A DNA stretch of 46,985 nucleotides from JAMXLO01 sp035492535 (GTDB lineage Bacteria > Pseudomonadota > Alphaproteobacteria > Acetobacterales > Acetobacteraceae): contig DATJJM010000048.1 of NCBI GenBank assembly GCA_035492535.1, positions 1-46,985 on the forward strand. Reading direction: 5' to 3'. Positions 1 through 10,994 of the stretch are shown here, piece by piece. Numbering within the stretch: the first letter of the stretch is position 1; every line of letters starts with the position of its first letter. The notes beneath the pieces are model-generated. The model searched no databases, was not told the origin of the DNA, and saw only the letters and a list, made by a program, of their open reading frames with translations. The position numbers were made by a program, and so were the translations under genes.

Positions 1-312
1 CGCCCGGTCGAGCTTGTCGGTCTCCCACAGGCTCCACTGCCAGGCCAGCGCCTCATTCTTCGCATCGGTCGGGTAAAGCTTCCCGTGCTTCTTCGCGAGA
101 TAGAAATTAATCGCCATCGACTCCGACAGCACGAACCCGTCATCATCGATCGTCGGCACCGCGCCGTTGGGGTTCAGTGCCAGGTATTCCGGCGTGCGGG
201 TCTGCGGCGAGCGCGGCGCATAGTCCAGGTGCTCGTACTCCAGCCCAAGCTCACCCACCATCCAGAGTGTGCGCAGACCGCGCGAGCGCGCGGCCCCATA
301 GATCCGAAGCAT
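1..312 (-). CDS. Glutathione S-transferase, N-terminal part (cut by window edge)
   Basis: The reading frame starts at an ATG at 312, preceded by a GGGAGGG ribosome site six bases upstream, and runs off the left edge, so only about 104 N-terminal residues are visible. The sequence has the thioredoxin-like GST N-domain: a beta strand MLRIYGA, SRGLRTLW in place of the usual S/C-containing first helix, the cis-proline segment NPNGAVPTI near residue 50 and the glutathione-contacting LSESMAI motif near residue 64. Such enzymes conjugate or reduce with glutathione in the cytosol. The substrate cannot be told from this fragment. It is divergent from the downstream pdxA-type gene, with 73 bases between them. 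Confidence 0.85.
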   Translation of the reverse strand, partial: MLRIYGAARSRGLRTLWMVGELGLEYEHLDYAPRSPQTRTPEYLALNPNGAVPTIDDDGFVLSESMAINFYLAKKHGKLYPTDAKNEALAWQWSLWETDKLDRA

Positions 313-385
313 GACTGTCCCTCCCGGTCGTGATCTGGCGCGCAGTGTGCTATGATCGACGCAACCGTGGAAGAAGGGTGCCGAC

Positions 386-1420
386 ATGACCGAACAGCGA
401 CCCGTTCTGGCCGTCACCATGGGCGACCCTGCCGGCATCGGCCCGGAGATCGCCGTGCGCGCCCTGCTCTCCCCCGAGGTCCGTGCCTGTTCCCGCAGCT
501 TCCTCATCGGCGATGCGCGGATCTTCGAGCAGGCCCTGTCGGTCTGCGGCGAGTACGCCACGCTCAACCGGATAGCCGGTCCCGAAGCGCTCACCGATCG
601 CGAGGGCTTCATCGACGTGGTCCACCAGGACACCGCCGATCCCGCGGTGCTGAAGTTCGGCAAGGTGCAGGCGCTGGGTGGTGAGGCCGCCTATGCCGCG
701 ATCCGCACCTCGATCGACCTCGCAATGGCCGGGCGCATCGCCGGCATCGCGACCACGCCGATCAACAAGGAATCGCTGAAGGCCGCCAAGATCCCCTTCA
801 TCGGCCATACCGAAATGTTCGCCGAGCACACCGGTGCCCGCGAAGAGATGACGATGTTCACCATCAGCGGCCTGAAGATCTTCTTCCTGACGCGCCACAT
901 GTCGCTGATCGACGCCTGCCGCGCCATCACGCGCGACCGCACGCTGTCCGGCATCGAGAAAGCGATGAAGGCGCTGCGCCAGCTTGGCATCGAGCAACCT
1001 CATCTGGCCGTCGCCGCCCTCAACCCGCATGGCGGCGAGGACGGTCTGTTCGGCCGCGAGGAAATGGACGCCATGAAACCGGCGATCGAGGCTGCCCGCG
1101 CCCGCGGCATGAACGTCAGCGGCCCGGTGCCGGCAGACAGCGTGTTCCACATGGCGCGCATCGGCCGCTACGACGCGGTGCTGTCGCTCTACCACGACCA
1201 GGGCCATATCGCTGCGAAGATGATGGACTTCGAGAAGACCGTCAGCGTGACGCTCGGCCTGCCGATCCTGCGCACCAGCGTCGATCACGGCACCGCGTTC
1301 GACATCGCCGGCACCGGCAAGGCCAGCGCCGTCAGCATGATCGAGGCGATCAAGGTCGCCGCAGAATACGTCGTGCGCGGCGTCCGACTGGGCGATGAGG
1401 TCCCGCAGGCAGCGGAATAG
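386..1420 (+). CDS. pdxA: PdxA-family 4-phosphohydroxy-acid dehydrogenase
   Basis: This 344-residue protein is full length for the PdxA family, which oxidises 4-phosphohydroxy-L-threonine with NAD in pyridoxal phosphate synthesis. The family start TMGDPAGIGPE is at residues 11-21, the active-site GHTE motif at 140-143, and the three expected metal-binding histidines are H171, H215 and H270 (YHDQGH). A ribosome site AAGGG lies just before the ATG. The segment FFLTRHMSL near residue 166 resembles the PdxA2 subgroup, whose known members act on 4-phospho-threonate or erythronate, so the vitamin B6 role is not certain. No pdxJ or DUF1537 kinase is in the window to decide. The next gene is convergent, nine bases away. 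Confidence 0.88.
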   Translation: MTEQRPVLAVTMGDPAGIGPEIAVRALLSPEVRACSRSFLIGDARIFEQALSVCGEYATLNRIAGPEALTDREGFIDVVHQDTADPAVLKFGKVQALGGEAAYAAIRTSIDLAMAGRIAGIATTPINKESLKAAKIPFIGHTEMFAEHTGAREEMTMFTISGLKIFFLTRHMSLIDACRAITRDRTLSGIEKAMKALRQLGIEQPHLAVAALNPHGGEDGLFGREEMDAMKPAIEAARARGMNVSGPVPADSVFHMARIGRYDAVLSLYHDQGHIAAKMMDFEKTVSVTLGLPILRTSVDHGTAFDIAGTGKASAVSMIEAIKVAAEYVVRGVRLGDEVPQAAE

Positions 1421-1429
1421 CGCGCACCC

Positions 1430-3064
1430 CTAACGCGGAACGCGCACCACCGGCGACGGAATGCTCTCGATCATCACGTTGATGCACGCCGGCTTGCCGC
1501 TGGCGAGCGACCGCTCGATCGCCCCCGGCATTTCGTCCGCGCTCTGCACCAGTTCGCCATGTCCGCCCAACGCCGCCACCACAAGGTCGTATCTCGTCGG
1601 CAGCAACTCGCAGCCGAACGTCCGGTTCGGCCCATAATCCCGCACTTGCAGATTATACTCCGCGTTCCACCGCGCATCGGTGCCCACCACCGCCACGAAC
1701 GGCAGATTGCACCGCACCGCCGTCTCGAACTCCGCCATATGGAACCCAAACGTACCGTCACCCAGCACCACGATCACCGGCGCGTCCGGCTCCGCCACCC
1801 GCGCCGCCCCACCCATCGGCAGCGACGACCCGATCGAACCGCCGACCCCATTGATCATCCGTCGAGGCACCACGGGCAGCACGGCCTGCCCCCACTGCGC
1901 GAACTCTCCCCCATCGCAGATCAGCACGCAGTCCGCCGATACATGCGGCTTCAGCGCCCGGAACACCTCGATCGGATGCAGCTTGCCCGGCGTCTTCGAG
2001 GCCAGCGTCTCCCACGACGCAGGCCGGTCGGTCAGCAGCGAACGCACCTCGGCCAGCCAGCCGCCATCCCGAGGCCGCGCATGCCGGATCAATGCCTCCC
2101 CCGCCGGGCGCGTATCCGCCACGCACCCGAACGCGACGAGCGCCCCACGCTCCCGCATCGCGCGATCCACCAACGCCGCTTCAGGGTCGATCACAACCCA
2201 CCGGCAAGCCGCATCGATCGCCGGCGCCTCGCCGAACTTCAGCGTGAAATCCAGCGCCTTCCCCAACAGCACGATCAGATCGGCCCGCCGGATCGCAGCA
2301 GCGAACGCGCCCAGCGTGGCGTCATTGAACCCGCGCGGACTTTCCATGATCGCCGTCGGAACATTCGTCGCCGCCTCGAGACGAGCCAGCAGCTCCCGCC
2401 CGGTTCGGTTCGCCAGAGCCGGCCCCGCCAGCACGAACGGACGCTCCGCCGCCGCGACAATCCCCAGGACCGCCTCCGCCGCCGCATCGCCCAGCACGAC
2501 CGGCGCCCCTGTGAATGCATCAGCGTCTGGCCAGACAACCGTATCCACACCCACCGTTTCGTCCAGCAGATCGGACGGCAGGCTCAGATGCACCGGCCCT
2601 GGCCGCCCAGACCGCGCGATCCGGATCGCCTTCGCCACATCAGCCCCCAGCGTCAAGGTCGCGGTCGCAGTCCACGACGCCTTCGCCATCGGCGCCGCCA
2701 CCTCCGCCTGCCGCAATTCCTGGAACCCACCGCGCCCAAGCTGGTTCGTCTCGGTATGCCCCGACAGCAGCACAAGCGGCGATTCCTGTCCCTGCGCCGT
2801 CATCAGCGCCGCCGCGGCATTGGCATGACCCGGCCCGCCGGTGACCATCGCAATGCCCGGCTCGCCGGTCAGCCGTCCCCAGGCATCCGCCATGTGCACC
2901 GCCGCCGCCTCATGCCGCGTATGCACCAGCCGATGCCGTGTCTCGATCGCCGCATCGAACAGCGACATGATGTGGTTGCCGGACAACGTGAAGATCGTGC
3001 GGTGACCCGCGCGTTCCAGCGTGCGCATCACGATATCGGCGCCGCGGATGGTGGTGCTGCTCAT
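1430..3064 (-). CDS. Thiamine diphosphate-dependent enzyme (acetolactate synthase/oxalyl-CoA decarboxylase-like)
   Basis: The 544-residue protein has the three-domain layout of POX-type ThDP enzymes: a Pyr domain with the catalytic glutamate E52 in TRHEAAAVHMADA, a central domain, and a PP domain with the GDG motif at about 435-437 followed 26-30 residues later by D and N for metal binding. This fold carries out decarboxylation or carboligation of 2-oxo acids. The exact substrate is not readable; there is no regulatory small subunit nearby, which argues against biosynthetic IlvB. It begins 16 bases after the stop of the TauE/SafE permease on the same strand, so the two are probably co-transcribed. 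A sulfonate-related role (sulfite export beside a ThDP lyase) is possible but only inference. Confidence 0.85.
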   Translation of the reverse strand: MSSTTIRGADIVMRTLERAGHRTIFTLSGNHIMSLFDAAIETRHRLVHTRHEAAAVHMADAWGRLTGEPGIAMVTGGPGHANAAAALMTAQGQESPLVLLSGHTETNQLGRGGFQELRQAEVAAPMAKASWTATATLTLGADVAKAIRIARSGRPGPVHLSLPSDLLDETVGVDTVVWPDADAFTGAPVVLGDAAAEAVLGIVAAAERPFVLAGPALANRTGRELLARLEAATNVPTAIMESPRGFNDATLGAFAAAIRRADLIVLLGKALDFTLKFGEAPAIDAACRWVVIDPEAALVDRAMRERGALVAFGCVADTRPAGEALIRHARPRDGGWLAEVRSLLTDRPASWETLASKTPGKLHPIEVFRALKPHVSADCVLICDGGEFAQWGQAVLPVVPRRMINGVGGSIGSSLPMGGAARVAEPDAPVIVVLGDGTFGFHMAEFETAVRCNLPFVAVVGTDARWNAEYNLQVRDYGPNRTFGCELLPTRYDLVVAALGGHGELVQSADEMPGAIERSLASGKPACINVMIESIPSPVVRVPR

Positions 3065-3080
3065 ATGTCTTGGTTTCCGT

Positions 3081-3815
3081 TCACGAAAAAGCGGTGCGCA
3101 GAAGCATGGCGGCTCCGGCGATCACCACAGCCGAGCCCAGCAGACGACGCAGAAGCCGCTGTGGCAAGGCGTGCGCGATCGGCGTGCCAATCGCGATCCC
3201 GACCGTCAGGGTCGCGCCAAGCATCACCGCAAGCCAGATATCCAGCGTACCCGCAAGCAGGTTCGCGACGCTGGCCAGCCCCGCAATGGGCAATGCGATG
3301 ATCATCCCCAGCCCGATCGCCGGCAGCACCGGCATGTCCAGCAACAGCAGGATCGGCAACAGCACGAATGCTCCGCCAGCGCCCGTCAGCGCCGCCAGGA
3401 ACCCGGTCACACCGCCAAGCGTCAGCAACGTCGGTTTGCCCAACCTTCGATGACCACCCATGCGCGGCGGCATCAGCGAGTAGATTCCGCCCGCCAGCAA
3501 CAAGATTCCGATCGCCGCCATCAGCAATCGGGCCGGCGCATACTGCACAGCCTGTGCTCCAAGCCACGCCGTCGGCAGCGCCGCGATGCACAGGAACCAC
3601 GCCTCCCGCCAAGGGATCGAACCACGCCTGCCATAAAGCCAAACGGCGGCGACGCAACTCGGCAGATAGCTCAGCAGCGCCGCCCCGATCGCCTGCTTCA
3701 CATCGATGCCAAGGCTCAGCGTGAGGAACGGCACCAGCAGAACGCCGCCAATGCCGGTGGCGCCAATCGCTGTCCCGATCGCCACACCGGCTATGCAGAT
3801 CAGGACGAAGATCAT
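3081..3815 (-). CDS. TauE/SafE family membrane permease
   Basis: A hydrophobic protein of about 244 residues with seven or eight membrane segments and the paired glycine-rich repeats of the TauE/SafE family (GTAIGATGIGGVLLVP near the start, LTGAGGAFVLLP in the second half). Members export sulfite, sulfonates or other organic anions across the inner membrane. I start it at the ATG at 3815; the open frame extends further upstream, but that part is translated from a GC-rich palindromic repeat and gives a proline-rich stretch unlike the family. It lies downstream of valS and directly upstream of the ThDP enzyme. Confidence 0.85.
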   Translation of the reverse strand: MIFVLICIAGVAIGTAIGATGIGGVLLVPFLTLSLGIDVKQAIGAALLSYLPSCVAAVWLYGRRGSIPWREAWFLCIAALPTAWLGAQAVQYAPARLLMAAIGILLLAGGIYSLMPPRMGGHRRLGKPTLLTLGGVTGFLAALTGAGGAFVLLPILLLLDMPVLPAIGLGMIIALPIAGLASVANLLAGTLDIWLAVMLGATLTVGIAIGTPIAHALPQRLLRRLLGSAVVIAGAAMLLRTAFS

Positions 3816-3823
3816 CCCCCCAT

Positions 3824-3863
3824 TCTCCCCCTCCCCTTGCGGGAGGGGGGAGGGGGGAGGGGG
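3824..3863. repeat. C/G-rich palindromic intergenic repeat, copy 1
   Basis: A run of C and T (CTCCCCCTCCCC) is followed by TTGC and then a G/A-rich run, forming a hairpin between valS and the TauE/SafE gene. Related elements occur at 23567 and 32593 in this window. The form with a TTGCGGG loop is a common dispersed intergenic element in GC-rich proteobacteria. It may attenuate transcription after valS. Confidence 0.6.
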
Positions 3864-3881
3864 ACACGCCACCCCACCGTC

Positions 3882-6542
<2,661 letters not shown>

Positions 6543-6599
6543 CTTGCTCTCCTGCGGCCTCACGCGGATGCCGCAGGAGGCCGGCGATGGCAATACGAC

Positions 6600-7178
6600 T
6601 CAGGGTACGGCGCGGCCTACAACGCGCTCGATCTCGGTCCGCACCAGCCGCTCAACCAACGGCGGCAGATGGATGTCTAGCCACTCCTTCAGCAGCGGCC
6701 GGATCTCGTCGCGCACCAGATCCTCGATCGTCGGGCCGCCGCTCCGCACCTGCGTGTATCGTTCGGCCGCCAGCGTCCGCATCAGGCTTCCAACCGAGGT
6801 CGCTGCCGCGGCAGCAGCCTCCGGCGCCACCAGGCCCGCTGTGACAGGAGCGGCCAGTACGGCTGCTGGCTCGACTGGCGGAGGCGGGGGCGGATCAGCC
6901 ACAGGTGTCTCCTCGACCAGAGGCGCTGGTTCCGGGACCAGCATCGTCGGATCCAGCACCAGCACACTGTCGCCCGGCACTGCATCGGGCTTATGTGGCG
7001 GCGGTGCTGCGGCCTGCGGCGGAGGAGCTTCTGCTTGCGGTGGCGAGTCCGCAGCTTGCGACGGTGACGCCTCGTCCTCGCTCAGGATCCGCCGGATCGA
7101 GGCCAGGATATCTTCCATCGACGGGTCGCCGGCGGTCGGCGCTCCGGCCGGCCCTTGCGGTGGTTGAGCTCCACTCAT
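6600..7178 (-). CDS. popZ: PopZ-like polar organizing protein (DUF2497)
   Basis: A 192-residue protein with the PopZ/DUF2497 layout: a short conserved N-terminal helix PSMEDILASIRRILSEDE, a long proline/alanine-rich acidic linker (about residues 37-110), and a conserved C-terminal helical region starting at SLMRTLAAERY and containing IEDLVRDEIRPLLKEWLD. In Caulobacter PopZ forms a polar matrix that anchors the ParB-centromere complex; the N-terminal helix binds clients and the C-terminal helices self-assemble. Position directly upstream of valS and downstream of tolC is the known alphaproteobacterial arrangement and supports the call. It is 13 bases from tolC, so likely one transcript. Confidence 0.88.
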   Translation of the reverse strand: MSGAQPPQGPAGAPTAGDPSMEDILASIRRILSEDEASPSQAADSPPQAEAPPPQAAAPPPHKPDAVPGDSVLVLDPTMLVPEPAPLVEETPVADPPPPPPVEPAAVLAAPVTAGLVAPEAAAAAATSVGSLMRTLAAERYTQVRSGGPTIEDLVRDEIRPLLKEWLDIHLPPLVERLVRTEIERVVGRAVP

Positions 7179-7191
7179 GATGTTAGCCTGG

Positions 7192-8691
7192 TCAGCGGTT
7201 TGGTTGGCCGGTGGCGTAGTCGCCCAGTCCGACCCACTTGTTTTTCACAGCGTTATAATACGCCGTCTCGTCATACAGCGCGACCGGCAAGTGCAGGTCT
7301 CGCGCCGTCAACCGGCCAACCGCCGCCGCCACCTGATACGAGGCGGTCACCACCTGCGCCAGGTTCTGCACCAGCGTCGTCTGCGAGTTCAGCAACGCCT
7401 GCTGCGCATTCAGCACGTCCAGTGTCGTCCGGCTGCCCACGATGGCCTCACGCTCAACGCCCTCGAGCGCCACCTGGTTGGCTCGGATCGCCTCCCGCGT
7501 GCTGTTCGCCGATGCTTTCGCGGCATCCAGCGTCTCCCAGGACTGCACCGCGTTCTGCACGGCAGTCCGGCGCGCGTCATCCACCAACCGGCTGGTCTGC
7601 TGTTCGGACTGCTTCGCCTGGCGCACCGCGGAGTACTCGGCCCCGCCCTGGTAGACCGGCACCGAAAGCTGCACGACCGCCTGGTACCCGTTCGTCTGGG
7701 AACTGCGCGATCCCGAGTTGTTCGACTGGAATACCTGCCCCTGAAAGCTCACCTGCGGCATCAGCTGCGCAAATGCGACGTCCACCTGATCCTTCGCCGC
7801 CGCGTCATTGAACAGCGCGGCGATCACCACCGGGTTGTTGTTCGCAGCCAGCGCCGTGGCGGCCTGTTCGTTCTTGATCGGCAGCGACAGTGGCTGCGGC
7901 TCGACCAGGTCGCCCGGCGGCAGATAGCCCACCACCTGCTGATAGGTGCCGCGTGCCGTCTGGAGATTGCCCTCGGCCGTCTCGCGCTGCGCCGTCGCAC
8001 CCGCAAGCGCCGCCTCGGCCTGTGCGACGTCCGTGCGCGTGATTTCGCCCACCCGGAACCGATCGTTCGTCGCCTGAAGCTGCTTCGCCAGCACCTGCTC
8101 GTTGTTCACGTTCAGTGCCAGCAGCTGCTGCGCCTGGATCACACCAACGTAGGCATTCACCACGTTGGTAAAACTCGTCTGCTCCTGCACGATCAGATTG
8201 GCACGTTCGGCCATTACCTGGTTTTTGGAGCGATTGACGTTCGCCTGCGTCTTTCCGCCCGTATAGAGCGGTTGGGTCAGCGTCGCCTGTGCCGTGCCAA
8301 TCAGGCGATCGGTCTGGGCGTTGAGGAATTGCCCGGACTGGCCCGAATAACTCCGGCTGAAGCCGTCTCCATACCCCCCCGTTCCCGCCATCACCACCGT
8401 CGGCCGCCAGCCGGACAGCGCCTGCGGCACGTTCTCATCGGTCGCGCGCAGTTTCGCACGCTCCGCCAGCAGCGCCGGTTGCGTCGCGTAGGTAGCGGCA
8501 AGCGCCTCCGCCAGAGTGCGAGGCGTCCCTGGCTGGGCCGGCGGATTGCGTACGGACTTGCCAGGAGACACCGCTGGCGCCGGCTTTCCCTGCGGCACCA
8601 CAGGCGCCGACTTCACCGGCGCCTGGCCGAACGCAGGTGCGGACGCGAAAGCGACGCCCAACCCGATCATGCAACCGCGCCAGATGTTCAT
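7192..8691 (-). CDS. tolC: TolC-family outer membrane efflux/secretion channel
   Basis: The 499-residue product begins with a signal peptide (MNIWRGCMIGLGVAFASAPAF, cleavage likely after AFG) and then a proline-rich spacer of about 45 residues. The rest has the two repeated OEP segments of TolC proteins: long alpha-helical stretches rich in A and Q, the TLTQPLYTGGKT strand near residue 140 and LSVPVYQGGAEYSAV in the second half. Such trimers form outer-membrane tunnels for type I secretion and drug efflux. No ABC transporter or membrane-fusion protein is nearby, so the partner is encoded elsewhere. It is in the conserved pcm-tolC-popZ-valS order. Confidence 0.92.
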   Translation of the reverse strand: MNIWRGCMIGLGVAFASAPAFGQAPVKSAPVVPQGKPAPAVSPGKSVRNPPAQPGTPRTLAEALAATYATQPALLAERAKLRATDENVPQALSGWRPTVVMAGTGGYGDGFSRSYSGQSGQFLNAQTDRLIGTAQATLTQPLYTGGKTQANVNRSKNQVMAERANLIVQEQTSFTNVVNAYVGVIQAQQLLALNVNNEQVLAKQLQATNDRFRVGEITRTDVAQAEAALAGATAQRETAEGNLQTARGTYQQVVGYLPPGDLVEPQPLSLPIKNEQAATALAANNNPVVIAALFNDAAAKDQVDVAFAQLMPQVSFQGQVFQSNNSGSRSSQTNGYQAVVQLSVPVYQGGAEYSAVRQAKQSEQQTSRLVDDARRTAVQNAVQSWETLDAAKASANSTREAIRANQVALEGVEREAIVGSRTTLDVLNAQQALLNSQTTLVQNLAQVVTASYQVAAAVGRLTARDLHLPVALYDETAYYNAVKNKWVGLGDYATGQPNR

Positions 8692-8770
8692 GACTGCCCC
8701 TCTTCTCGCCTACCCGGAGCGAGAAGCTGGTGTGCCACAGCGGGCAACCCAACGCCAAGGGCCAAGGCAA

Positions 8771-9424
8771 TCAGAAGACAAACCCGGGCGCCGGCAGCAG
8801 GCTGGGTATGGTGGGCGTGGCACAGTCGAACATCGGGTGCGTCCGAAGCCCGGCGGCTGTCGCCTCGGCGAGCACCGCTCGGCCCGTGCCGGCGCCATCC
8901 GTGCACACGGCGACCAGCCGCCCGGTCTCCTGGTGGAGCTGCGCGCCGATCGCCGGCGGGATCGAACGTACCGCACCCTCGATCAGGATCACGTCGTACG
9001 GTGCACCTGGCGGCCATCCGCTGGCCAGCGGGCCGGAAACAAGGTTCGCAGACGGCGCGAACTCGGCCAGCGCCTCGCGAGCGATGGCGAGCAGCGCCGC
9101 CGATTCCTCCAGCGCCGTAACCCGGGCGCGACACTCCGCGAGCACCGCCGCGCCGTAGCCGGTACCGCATCCCACCACCAGCACGCGCTCGCCCGCCAGG
9201 ACCGCCGTCAGCTGCACCATGCGGGCCAGCACCATGGGCTCGATCAGCACCCTGCCCTCGCCCAGCGGCACGTCCCCATCGGCATAAGCCAGCACGGCCC
9301 GGCCCGGCGGCAGGAAACGCTCGCGCGGCAACCGGCGCATCGCCGCGATGATCCGCGGGTCTGTCACCTTGTTGGGGCGGACCTGGCTGTCCACCATGCG
9401 GCTGCGGGCTTCGGCAAAATCCAT
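8771..9424 (-). CDS. Protein-L-isoaspartate O-methyltransferase family protein
   Basis: A 217-residue SAM-dependent methyltransferase of the PCMT family, which methylates isoaspartyl residues in damaged proteins. Visible features are the N-terminal MVDSQVRPNKVTDPRI segment, the region around LGEGRVLIEPMVLARM that corresponds to the substrate loop, and the SAM motif VLVVGCGTGYGAAVLAE near residues 100-116. As in other alphaproteobacterial homologues next to tolC, the protein is slightly divergent from true Pcm, so isoaspartyl activity is not proven. It heads the minus-strand block, 79 bases before tolC. Confidence 0.85.
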   Translation of the reverse strand: MDFAEARSRMVDSQVRPNKVTDPRIIAAMRRLPRERFLPPGRAVLAYADGDVPLGEGRVLIEPMVLARMVQLTAVLAGERVLVVGCGTGYGAAVLAECRARVTALEESAALLAIAREALAEFAPSANLVSGPLASGWPPGAPYDVILIEGAVRSIPPAIGAQLHQETGRLVAVCTDGAGTGRAVLAEATAAGLRTHPMFDCATPTIPSLLPAPGFVF

Positions 9425-9488
9425 GACGGGCTCGTCGCTGAAGGAGGGTGCTTATAGAGGCCACCGCCCTGCTCCGCCAAGCTGCCGG

Positions 9489-10088
9489 TCAGTCAGCCCC
9501 GGCATGCTCGCCGCGTGCCGCCCCCCATACCTCGCGCGCGGCATCGCAGTTCATCACCACGATCCCCAGGCCCACCAGCAGATCTGGCCAGGCCGACTGC
9601 CACACGAACGCCGTCACGGCGGCGGCGAGGATGATCGCGATGTTCGCCAGCACGTCGTTGCGGGCCGAGAGGAACGCCGCCCGCGTCAAGCTCCCCGCGT
9701 GATGCCGATAGCGAGCCAGCATGAAGGCGCAGGACAGGTTGACAATCAGCGCGCCGGTGCCGGTCAGCGACAGCGGAACCGGTGCCGGAACCACCGCGGC
9801 GTGGCTGAACTTGCTCCAGGCGGTCCACAGCGTCGCCAGACCCGGCACCAGCAGAACGCCGGCCAGCAGCATCCCCAATCTGGCGCGGGCCCGCTGCGTC
9901 CAGCCAAGGGCAACAGCGATCAGCAGGTTGACCGAGGCATCCTCCAGGAAGTCGATGCTGTCAGCGAACAGCGAAACCGACCCGATCGCCACGGCAACCA
10001 CGAACTCAATGCCGAAATAGCCGAAGTTGAGCAGCCAAACCCGCCGGACGACACGCAATAGGGCGGGATCGGTGTGTGACGCCTGCAT
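9489..10088 (-). CDS. Short cation diffusion facilitator-like membrane protein
   Basis: A 199-residue membrane protein with about six hydrophobic segments. The second segment, SVSLFADSIDFLEDASVNL, and the fifth, LSARNDVLANIAIILAA, match the helices that hold the metal site in CDF (Zn/Co/Cd) transporters, where HxxxD is usual; here the first position is A or S/A followed by D, so the metal site is altered. It is about 100 residues shorter than usual because the C-terminal cytoplasmic metal-sensing domain is absent. This short form is seen in other genomes annotated as cation transporters. It is 64 bases upstream of the pcm-like gene on the same strand. Confidence 0.72.
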   Translation of the reverse strand: MQASHTDPALLRVVRRVWLLNFGYFGIEFVVAVAIGSVSLFADSIDFLEDASVNLLIAVALGWTQRARARLGMLLAGVLLVPGLATLWTAWSKFSHAAVVPAPVPLSLTGTGALIVNLSCAFMLARYRHHAGSLTRAAFLSARNDVLANIAIILAAAVTAFVWQSAWPDLLVGLGIVVMNCDAAREVWGAARGEHAGAD

Positions 10089-10180
10089 CGCTCCACCCTA
10101 GCATCAGGACGCCCCTCATTCTGCATGGCACTTGACCGCGCCACCCGTCCCACCCGATATACGCCGCCTTCCGCACGGCC

Positions 10181-10254
10181 GGTCCGGTGGCAGAGTGGTG
10201 ATGCAGCGGACTGCAAATCCGCGTATGCCGGTTCGATTCCGGCCCGGACCTCCA
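10181..10254 (+). tRNA. tRNA-Cys (GCA)
   Basis: A complete 74-base cloverleaf with encoded CCA. The acceptor stem GGTCCGG pairs with CCGGACC, followed by T and CCA. The anticodon stem GCGGA/TCCGC holds the loop CTGCAAA with anticodon GCA, and the T arm is GCCGG-TTCGATT-CCGGC. A decayed mobile region begins right after its 3' end, so it probably served as an integration site. Confidence 0.97.
10244..10254 (+). other. Candidate attachment site at the tRNA-Cys 3' end
   Basis: The eleven bases CCGGACCTCCA that end the tRNA gene recur at 11695-11705, about 1.45 kb downstream, with a tyrosine-recombinase remnant just inside the second copy. Flanking bases are also partly alike (ATTCCGG before, ATTTC after). 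This fits an integration site used by the lost element, but eleven bases could also be chance. Confidence 0.45.
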
Positions 10255-10332
10255 ATATTTCCAAAGAGTTACTGGTGCGACTCTGAAAGGCTGCGGACCC
10301 GTTGCGGACCCACCGTGAACGAGGCGAGGCTA

Positions 10333-10599
10333 ATGGCAGTCACCCGCAGCGATCTCGTCAGAACGGCCATCCGGTTGAAGTTGGATGGCCTAAACCCCCA
10401 TGAGATTGGACGCCGTCTGGTCGACATCGCACTCGATCAAGCTTTTGGATACCGACGAGGTAGTCTACTGAGACGGCACCAAGTGGGACCCATAGCTAGG
10501 TACCGCTTCGCTCATCCGAGGTCTCGTGCGGCCGACGCACACTTGAATTGGCGGAGCTGTATGACAGCCGGTAGATTGGCTGCTGTACAGCTGAGGTGA
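10333..10599 (+). CDS. Small hypothetical protein in tRNA-adjacent island
   Basis: An 88-residue frame starting at an ATG with GAGG just upstream. The first 35 residues (MAVTRSDLVRTAIRLKLDGL, then NPHEIGRRLVDIALDQ) look like a real helical, possibly DNA-binding segment; the remainder is arginine-rich and may be degenerate. The DLVRxTxRLKLDGL stretch recurs in a second DNA copy near 13478-13523 beside the IS66 remnant, and the reading frame is kept across five base changes. I do not recognise the family. It could be the start of a broken mobile-element gene. Confidence 0.35.
   Translation: MAVTRSDLVRTAIRLKLDGLNPHEIGRRLVDIALDQAFGYRRGSLLRRHQVGPIARYRFAHPRSRAADAHLNWRSCMTAGRLAAVQLR
10348..10396 (+). 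repeat. 45-bp direct repeat, copy A
   Basis: About 45 bases containing GATCTCGTCAGAA and CCGGTTGAAGTTGGATGGCC are repeated in the same orientation at 13473-13523 with about five mismatches. Copy A lies inside the small frame after tRNA-Cys; copy B lies just outside one end of the IS66 remnant. Confidence 0.7.
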
Positions 10600-10850
10600 G
10601 CTACGCCATGCGATGCAGGTTCCTCACCACGCTGCGCCAGCTTGTCGATGCGTTGAATGCGCGTGGCATCGGTTCGGCGCGTGGTGGCACCTGGCATACC
10701 AGTCCAGTTCGGGATCTGCTGGGCGCGGGCGAAGGGGTCGTGGAAGGCGACTGAGCCCTTGTCAGAGGTCAACGCGCCGCCCGGACGGCTGACCGATCAG
10801 ACCGGATTTGGGGTGGCCGGGAGGCAGAGCCGTGCCGATTCGATGTTCCC

Positions 10851-10994
10851 CTACCGTTGCCGCGATGGCGTCGGCCATTTGTCGCAACCGCTGGCCCCAT
10901 CTCTGGTCACCCAATCGTAGTGACCATGGAACAAGCCACCGATATAGCCGACCAGCAAGCAGACAAGCCCCACAATGACGAGCGCGACGGTCAT
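10851..10994 (-). CDS. Small single-pass membrane protein (47 aa)
   Basis: From the ATG at 10994 with an AGGTGAGG ribosome site four bases upstream, the frame gives 47 residues: MTVALVIVGLVCLLVGYIGG forms one membrane helix, followed by a short polar tail with FHGHYDWVTRDG. No family recognised. It sits in the tRNA-Cys island. The frame is open further upstream, but the ribosome site favours this start. It may be a real small gene or chance. Confidence 0.35.
   Translation of the reverse strand: MTVALVIVGLVCLLVGYIGGLFHGHYDWVTRDGASGCDKWPTPSRQR

Noticed and set aside
3816..3872. Longer N-terminus for the TauE/SafE protein
   Set aside because: It is read from a palindromic repeat and gives an unlikely PPPPSPLPQGEGE extension.
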